Of a stretch of DNA of 5,492 nucleotides, positions 1 through 3,822 are shown piece after piece (the first letter of the stretch is position 1; each line of letters begins with the position of its first letter). Made by a program: the position numbers and the translations under genes. A model generated the notes under the pieces. It was not told the DNA's origin. It did no database searches and was given only the letters and a program-made list of their open reading frames with translations. Source of the DNA: Rhodospirillaceae bacterium (GTDB lineage: Bacteria > Pseudomonadota > Alphaproteobacteria > UBA828). The stretch is taken from NCBI GenBank assembly GCA_028819955.1, contig JAPPKP010000271.1, positions 1 through 5,492 on the forward strand. The letters run 5' to 3'.

Positions 1-912
1 CTCGTCGAAGGTGGCGCGTCCCTCCGTCACCACGCCATCCACGGGCACGCTTTCACCGGGCCGCACCCGCAACCGGTCGCCAACCTGCACTTCGTCGATG
101 GGTACGTCGACTTCGCCCCTTTCTTCCAATCGGCGTGCCGTCTTCGGCGCGAGTCCCATGAGCGCGCGAATGGCGTCGCCCGTTCGCTCGCGAGCAACCG
201 TCTCCATCACCTGCCCGGCCAACACGAGCACGAGAATTACGGCCGCCGCCTCGAAGTAGGCCGGCGGTTGCCCCCCGGCGGTGAGGACTGCCTCAGGGAA
301 GACGCCGGGCGCGAGCAGGCCTGCGAGGCTGAAGAGCCAAGCGGCACCGGTGCCGAGCGCGATCAGCGTCCACATGTTGGGTGAACGGTTGCGCACCGAG
401 GCGAGGCCGCGCAGGAAGAACGCGCGCGTGATCCAGAGCACCGGCGTCGCGAGAAGGAACTGGACGGCAATGAAGAGCCGCGGCCCGATCCAGGAATCGA
501 AGGGAATGCCCGCGTGGCTCCCCATTTCCAGCGCGAAGACGGCGGCGGCGAGCGGGCCGGCGAGCCAAAGCCGGCGGCGGAGGTCGCGCAGCTCGGGCGA
601 GGGCCCCGTGTCGGCCGCAGGCATCATCGGCTCCAGCGCCATGCCGCAGATGGGGCAGTCCCCTGGCGTGGCCTGCACGATCTCGGGGTCCATCGGGCAG
701 GTGTAGAGGCTGCCCTCGGGCGCGGGCTCGGGCGCCGGGCGCTCGCCAAGGAATTCTTCAGGCGCCGCGGCGAAGCGATCCCGGCAGCGGGCGCAACAGA
801 AATAGAAGGTCTGCTCCTCGTGCCGGTGCGTGTGCCCGGCGCCGGCGCGCTCCACGCTCATTCCGCAGACGGGGTCGCGCGCCGTCGTCTCCACCGCCGC
901 ATCTGCTTCCAC
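1..912 (-). CDS. copA: Copper-translocating P1B-type ATPase, N-terminal part (runs off left edge)
   Basis: Inner-membrane pump that uses ATP to export Cu(I) from the cytoplasm. Only the first 304 codons are in the window. Residues about 13-56 form a YHS-type domain (DPVCGM, then FYFCCARC, with Cys16, 39, 40 and 43). Residues about 70-96 form a heavy-metal-binding domain (YTCPMDPE, then CPICGMALEPM, with Cys72, 86 and 89). Hydrophobic helices follow at about 115-130, 146-166, 180-200 and 219-240. The start of the actuator domain comes next (MGLAPKTARR, then VGDRLRVRPGESVPVDG). The window ends at TFDE, just before the expected TGE motif, so the CPC, DKTG and HP motifs are not visible. No classical N-terminal CxxC HMA domain is present. 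The GTG start at 912 is chosen because AAGAGG lies 6 nt upstream and translation from it leads straight into the YHS domain. It is transcribed divergently from cueR, from a CueR-type promoter. The family call is firm; Cu(I) rather than another metal is inferred from domains and context. Confidence 0.93.
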   Translation of the reverse strand, partial: MEADAAVETTARDPVCGMSVERAGAGHTHRHEEQTFYFCCARCRDRFAAAPEEFLGERPAPEPAPEGSLYTCPMDPEIVQATPGDCPICGMALEPMMPAADTGPSPELRDLRRRLWLAGPLAAAVFALEMGSHAGIPFDSWIGPRLFIAVQFLLATPVLWITRAFFLRGLASVRNRSPNMWTLIALGTGAAWLFSLAGLLAPGVFPEAVLTAGGQPPAYFEAAAVILVLVLAGQVMETVARERTGDAIRALMGLAPKTARRLEERGEVDVPIDEVQVGDRLRVRPGESVPVDGVVTEGRATFDE

Positions 913-918
913 AGCCAA

Positions 919-924
919 CCTCTT
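919..924 (-). promoter_or_regulatory. Ribosome binding site of copA (AAGAGG)
   Basis: AAGAGG on the minus strand lies 6 nt before GTG at 912-910. It decides the start of the ATPase gene. The in-frame TTG at 918-916 touches the site and is too close to use, and no in-frame ATG lies between the promoter and this GTG. Confidence 0.6.
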
Positions 925-943
925 GTGGACTTCGTTTCCCAGA

Positions 944-974
944 AATGTAGAGATTCCAGTAACAGGAAGGTCAA
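944..974 (-). promoter_or_regulatory. copA promoter with CueR-type operator
   Basis: On the minus strand, -35 TTGACC (974-969) and -10 TACATT (949-944) are separated by 19 bp. This is the over-long spacing typical of promoters activated by MerR-family regulators. The spacer region carries a 21-bp operator at 971-951: left arm ACCTTCC, 7-nt centre TGTTACT, right arm GGAATCT. From memory, the classical CueR site has arms ACCTTCC and GGAAGGT with a 7-nt centre, so the left arm matches fully and the right arm in five of seven positions. Transcription would start near 937 and give a leader of about 25 nt. Activation by Cu(I)-CueR is inferred. Confidence 0.85.
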
Positions 975-987
975 GGAGGCTGGGCTC

Positions 988-1018
988 TTGACCTTCCCGC
1001 TGCGGGAACCTTTACGAG
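988..1018 (+). promoter_or_regulatory. cueR promoter with CueR-type operator
   Basis: -35 TTGACC (988-993) and the -10-like TACGAG (1013-1018) are 19 bp apart. Between them lies a 21-bp operator at 991-1011: arm ACCTTCC, centre CGCTGCG, arm GGAACCT. The core TTCCCGC-T-GCGGGAA is a perfect inverted repeat. The layout matches the copA-side promoter, and the two -35 hexamers are only 13 bp apart, back to back. It probably drives cueR, the cytochrome c gene and perhaps sodC, so cueR would be autoregulated. The -10 is a weaker match than on the copA side. Transcription would start around 1025, leaving almost no leader. Confidence 0.8.
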
Positions 1019-1026
1019 GGCGTCGC

Positions 1027-1031
1027 GGAGG
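1027..1031 (+). promoter_or_regulatory. Ribosome binding site of cueR (GGAGG)
   Basis: GGAGG at 1027-1031 lies 5 nt before ATG 1037. It overlaps the alternative GTG at 1031, so ATG 1037 is the likely start and the GTG is probably not used. Confidence 0.7.
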
Positions 1032-1036
1032 TGGCC

Positions 1037-1441
1037 ATGAAGATTGCTGACGTTGCCGAAGCCAGCGGGCTCTCGGCAAAGACGATCCGCTACTACGAGG
1101 ACATCGGGCTCGTCCGGCCGATGCGGGGCGAGAACGGCTACCGCGCGTTCGTCGAGACCGATGTGCACAAGCTGAGGTTCCTCGCCCGCGCCCGCTCGCT
1201 CGGGTTCTCGATCAAGGAGTGCCGCACGCTGCTCTCGCTCTACGAGGACCGCGGCCGGGCCAGCGCCGACGTCAAGGCGCTGGCGGAGGCGCATTTGCGC
1301 CGGATCGACCGCAAGATCGCCGAGCTCGAAGGGCTGCGCAGCACGCTCGCGACCCTGGTGGCCCGCTGCCACGGCGACGAGCGGCCCGACTGCCCGATCC
1401 TCGAGGATCTCGCGGGCCCGAAGGCCGAGTGCGGCGGATGA
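1037..1441 (+). CDS. cueR: CueR-type copper-responsive MerR family transcriptional regulator
   Basis: A 134-residue, cytoplasmic, probably dimeric activator that senses Cu(I) and underwinds the long spacer of its target promoters. The N-terminal winged helix-turn-helix (about 1-70) begins MKIADVAEASGLSAKTIRYY and continues with EDIGLVRP and GYR. A dimerisation helix follows at about 77-110. The C-terminal metal loop carries Cys111 and Cys119 in the CX7C spacing (C-HGDERPD-C, then PILEDLAG) that is characteristic of CueR. Ser76, in SADVK, sits where monovalent-metal sensors have Ser and divalent sensors such as MerR have Cys. Together these support Cu(I)/Ag(I) sensing. The length is usual for the family. 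ATG 1037 is chosen over GTG 1031 because the SD overlaps the GTG. The stop overlaps the start of the cytochrome c gene (ATGA). Two matching operators lie directly upstream. Sensing of gold or silver cannot be excluded from sequence. Confidence 0.95.
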   Translation: MKIADVAEASGLSAKTIRYYEDIGLVRPMRGENGYRAFVETDVHKLRFLARARSLGFSIKECRTLLSLYEDRGRASADVKALAEAHLRRIDRKIAELEGLRSTLATLVARCHGDERPDCPILEDLAGPKAECGG

Positions 1442-1857
1442 AGGGGCGGACGTACGCCACGGCCGGAGCGGTTGCGGCAGCGGCGATTGCCGCCGTCGTG
1501 GGATGGATGGCTTGGCCGGAGAATCACCATCCGACGTCCACCGGGGGACAATCGGCGCTGACCATCCCGGCCTTCACGGCTGAGGCGGAGGCCGGTCAGG
1601 CGCTGTTCGAGGAGAACTGCGTGACCTGTCACGGCGCCCACGCGACGGGCTCGGACCAGGGTCCGCCGCTGGTCCACCGGATCTACGAGCCCGGCCATCA
1701 CGGCGACATGTCGTTCCGCCTCGCGGCGAAGAACGGCGTTCGCGCCCATCACTGGAACTTCGGCAACATGCCGCCGGTCGAGGGCGTCTCCGACGAGGAC
1801 GTGATCAAGATCACGCGCTACGTGCGCGAGCTGCAGAAGGCCAACGGCATTTTTTGA
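1438..1857 (+). CDS. Membrane-anchored mono-haem c-type cytochrome
   Basis: A 139-residue class I-like cytochrome c. Residues about 6-26 form a hydrophobic Ala/Val-rich segment that is either an uncleaved signal anchor or a signal peptide; no clear cleavage site follows, so the haem domain is probably tethered on the periplasmic side. The haem motif is CVTCH (Cys61, Cys64, His65), and Met111 in FGNMPPV is the probable sixth ligand. A C-terminal helix (DVIKITRYVRELQ) closes the fold. Three His pairs (30-31, 87-88 in EPGHHGD, 104-105 in RAHHW) are notable. The ATG overlaps the cueR TGA (ATGA) with only a weak SD, which suggests translational coupling to cueR. I recall similar cytochromes next to copper-resistance genes, but their redox partner and function are unknown to me. 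A role in periplasmic Cu(I)/Cu(II) redox or electron delivery is inference from position. Confidence 0.9.
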   Translation: MKGRTYATAGAVAAAAIAAVVGWMAWPENHHPTSTGGQSALTIPAFTAEAEAGQALFEENCVTCHGAHATGSDQGPPLVHRIYEPGHHGDMSFRLAAKNGVRAHHWNFGNMPPVEGVSDEDVIKITRYVRELQKANGIF

Positions 1858-1972
1858 GCCGGCGCTCGGGCGCGTGCGCTTTTCGCGACGCAACAAGGTC
1901 CAGACAGTCGGAATCGGGCCCTCGGTGGTAACATTCATCCGATGCAAAGGCGTTAACCAAGAGGACAGGACA

Positions 1973-2485
1973 ATGACGAAACTGATTGGAGCCACCGTGC
2001 TCGCGGCCGGCATCGCGCTGGTCGCAACGTCGCAGCTCGCGAGCGCGGCTGAGCAGGCAAGTGCCGCGATGATGAACGCGAACGGGGAATCGGTTGGTGC
2101 GGTGACGCTGAGAGAGACCCCGCAAGGCACACTGTTGCACGCGAAGCTGGAGATTTTGCCGGCCGGCGCTCATGCGTTCCACATCCATGCGGTCGGCGCG
2201 TGCGAGCCGCCCTTCAAGTCTGCGGGCGGTCACTTCAACCCGACGGGCAAGAAGCACGGGATCGACAACCCTGAAGGGATGCACGTGGGCGATATGCCAA
2301 ACATTCACGTGCCGGAGTCGGGTGCGCTGGAGATCGAGGTGCTGAACGCACAGCTGCGGCTGGATGCCTCGCTCTTCGACGAGGACGGCGCGGCCATCGT
2401 GATCCACGAAGGGCCTGACGACTACGTGACCGATCCGGCGGGCGCGGCCGGCCCCCGCATCGCCTGCGGCGTTATCACCCAATAA
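1973..2485 (+). CDS. sodC: Periplasmic Cu/Zn superoxide dismutase
   Basis: A 170-residue secreted enzyme that converts superoxide to oxygen and hydrogen peroxide in the periplasm. A signal peptide with a likely cut after ASA (residues 23-25) precedes the mature domain. All expected ligands are visible: Cu ligands His70, His72 and His145, bridging His87, and Zn ligands His95, His104 and Asp107. Cys77 and Cys165 can form the conserved disulfide. Arg162, in GPRIACGV, is the substrate-guiding arginine. The gene looks intact and of normal length. ATG 1973 is chosen because GAGGA at 1961-1965 lies 7 nt upstream and the signal peptide begins there; the in-frame upstream extension to 1874 is not protein-like. 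The 115-bp gap after the cytochrome gene shows no convincing promoter or strong terminator, so co-transcription with cueR is possible but unproven. Placing a copper enzyme in a copper-sensing locus fits both copper supply and copper-driven oxidative stress. Confidence 0.95.
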   Translation: MTKLIGATVLAAGIALVATSQLASAAEQASAAMMNANGESVGAVTLRETPQGTLLHAKLEILPAGAHAFHIHAVGACEPPFKSAGGHFNPTGKKHGIDNPEGMHVGDMPNIHVPESGALEIEVLNAQLRLDASLFDEDGAAIVIHEGPDDYVTDPAGAAGPRIACGVITQ

Positions 2486-2591
2486 CACCGCCCGACAGGC
2501 ATGGGGAGCCAGCGCACGGGTCTGACCGTCCGCCCTCGCGGCTCTCCGCGCGGCTTGTGGTGCACGCACCGGGTCCGCTAGGACTCGAGCC

Positions 2592-3668
2592 ATGAGCGAA
2601 CGTGGCAATCCGGCCTTCGGCTTTACAGTCGGCCCGGTGATGCCGGCGGAGCTGGAAGGCGCCGCCGGCGACCGGCAGCGCTACCGCGAGATGCTGGATG
2701 ACTGCCGCTTCGGACAGTCACTGGGTTTCGGCAGCGTCTGGGTGCTGGAGCACCACTTTACCGACTACTACCCCTCGCCCTCGCCGCTGCTCTTCCTGAG
2801 CCATGTCGCGGCGGCCTGCCCCGGCTTGGGGCTCGGCACGGCGGTCATCGTGCTCCCCTGGTACGAACCGGTGCGGTTCGCCGAGGACTTGGCGATGCTG
2901 AGCTTGATGACCGACGCCGAGCTGCATATCGGCCTCGGACGTGGCGTGGCCAGAATCGAGTACGACGCGCGCGCCATCGACATGGCGCACTCGCGCGAGC
3001 TCTTCCGCGAGCACTGCGAGATCGCCAAGGGGCTGCTGAGCGGTGCCCCCTTCCGCTACGAGGGCACACACGCCACCATCCCGCGCGAGGTATCGCTCCG
3101 TCCGGGTCCCGTGCAGGAGCGCATCCACCTCTACGGTGGCTGCAACAACCCCGGCACCGCCGAGCGCATGGCGGAGATGGGCCTGGGGCTCCTCTGCACC
3201 TCGGCCTCGCCGTTCCAGCTGAACACCGACGCCATCGCGGCGTGGAAGACGATCACCGCGTCCAAGGGAGGGGATGCGGACGCCAACATCCCGCTCTGGA
3301 TCCACTGCTTCATCGCAGACAGCGAAGAGGAGGCCCGTGACGAGGCGATCACCTATCTCGTGGCTTTCTTCCGTGCTGTGGTCAAGCACTACGAGACTCA
3401 CGCCAACCCGTGGAAGGACGTGCCGACCTACGAGCGGAATGTCCAGCAGATGGAGCGGATGGAGGCGATGGCCGACCCCGCCAACCTGCCGCCCTTCCTG
3501 GAGCACCAGCTGGTCGGCACGCCTGAGCAGGTGGCCGCCCAGGTGCGGCGCTACCGCGAGATCGGCATCACCCAGTTCGCCATCAACACGGCGCAGCCCA
3601 GCCGCCCCGCCGAGAGCCGCCGGCGCTCCATGGAACGCTTCGCCCGCGAGGTGATCCCGCTGATTTAG
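2592..3668 (+). CDS. Luciferase-like (LLM class) flavin-dependent oxidoreductase
   Basis: A 358-residue cytoplasmic protein of the bacterial luciferase-like TIM-barrel family, which uses reduced FMN or F420 on varied substrates. Visible family features are the N-terminal strand FGFTVGP (9-15), LGFGSVWVLEHHF (44-56, with the EHHF signature), LGLGTAVIVLPWYEPVRFAED (79-99), the LHIGLGRG strand and turn (111-118), and the C-terminal LVGTPEQVAAQVRRYREIGI segment (from 307). There is no signal peptide or membrane segment. ATG 2592 is preceded by AGGA (2580-2583) at 8 nt. It starts 106 bp after sodC; the gap holds only weak short hairpins, so linkage to the sodC transcript is unclear. No flavin reductase or substrate-pathway gene is in the window, so substrate and cofactor cannot be assigned. 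The family is firm and the specific function unknown. It converges with the peptidase gene downstream. Confidence 0.9.
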   Translation: MSERGNPAFGFTVGPVMPAELEGAAGDRQRYREMLDDCRFGQSLGFGSVWVLEHHFTDYYPSPSPLLFLSHVAAACPGLGLGTAVIVLPWYEPVRFAEDLAMLSLMTDAELHIGLGRGVARIEYDARAIDMAHSRELFREHCEIAKGLLSGAPFRYEGTHATIPREVSLRPGPVQERIHLYGGCNNPGTAERMAEMGLGLLCTSASPFQLNTDAIAAWKTITASKGGDADANIPLWIHCFIADSEEEARDEAITYLVAFFRAVVKHYETHANPWKDVPTYERNVQQMERMEAMADPANLPPFLEHQLVGTPEQVAAQVRRYREIGITQFAINTAQPSRPAESRRRSMERFAREVIPLI

Positions 3669-3678
3669 GCGTCAAACC

Positions 3679-3698
3679 CTCGGTGGCAGGGCGCCGAG
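3679..3698 (+). terminator. Candidate hairpin terminator after the LLM oxidoreductase gene
   Basis: A stem of CTCGGTG against CGCCGAG (7 bp with one G-T wobble, 6-nt loop GCAGGG) starts 10 bp after the TAG stop. There is no T-tract on either side, so it is at best a weak intrinsic terminator. The position between convergent genes is the main argument. Confidence 0.3.
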
Positions 3699-3727
3699 CA
3701 ACGACGAGGTGGGGCACGTAAGCGGGA

Positions 3728-3800
3728 CCGGGCCGCGAAGCGGCTCGGACGGCGCGACCGCGCCGCGCGCGAAGCGCGTAGCCAAGCTCGCGGAGCGAGC
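3728..3800. repeat. Array of four adjacent hairpins, three with GCGNAGC tips
   Basis: Four inverted repeats lie within 73 bp. Stem 1 (3728-3736 with 3740-3748) has 9 pairs including one G-T wobble and loop GAA. Stem 2 (3750-3755 with 3760-3765) has 6 pairs and loop GACC. Stem 3 (3765-3770 with 3774-3779) has 5 pairs plus a G-T and loop GAA, and overlaps stem 2 by one base. Stem 4 (3786-3791 with 3795-3800) has 6 perfect pairs and loop GGA. Stems 1, 3 and 4 are capped by GCGAAGC, GCGAAGC and GCGGAGC. The array fills most of the gap between two convergent genes. It may act as a bidirectional terminator or transcript-end stabiliser, or be a copy of a dispersed palindromic element. No T-tract is present. 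The pairing is seen directly; the function is inferred. Confidence 0.55.
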
Positions 3801-3822
3801 GCCCGGCGACTGAGGGAAGCGA

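Noticed and set aside
1031..1036. GTG at 1031 as the cueR start
   Set aside because: It overlaps the GGAGG ribosome binding site and would leave no SD at a proper distance. ATG 1037 has correct spacing and the usual MKIADVA-type N-terminus.
514..1050. A 178-codon plus-strand frame crossing the copA start and the divergent promoters
   Set aside because: It runs antisense to the YHS domain and through both promoters, which are better explained as regulatory DNA.
1862..1883. Short GCGC hairpins followed by TTTT after the cytochrome c stop, as a terminator
   Set aside because: The stems are only 3-4 bp, and the one beside the T-run has a loop too small for its full stem. At most this is a weak pause site.
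1928..1954. GTAAC with CGTT 18 bp downstream before sodC, like an alphaproteobacterial general-stress (EcfG) promoter
   Set aside because: The -35-like part is GTAAC and not GGAAC, and the spacer is longer than the usual 16-17 bp, so the match is too poor to call.
1240..2130. A long open frame on the minus strand (296 codons), and a second one at 1811-2608, opposite the cueR, cytochrome c and sodC genes
   Set aside because: They are antisense to three genes with clear family motifs, cross two gene boundaries, and read as Arg/Ala/His-rich low-complexity protein, which is usual for shadows in GC-rich DNA.
2537..2570. Hairpins CGCGG-CTCT-CCGCG and GGTG-CACG-CACC between sodC and the LLM gene, as terminators
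   Set aside because: The stems are 4-5 bp with no T-tract, which is expected by chance in GC-rich DNA.
2718..3506. A 262-codon open frame on the minus strand opposite the LLM oxidoreductase
   Set aside because: It is fully inside a well-supported gene, has no recognisable motif, and its composition is typical of an antisense shadow.
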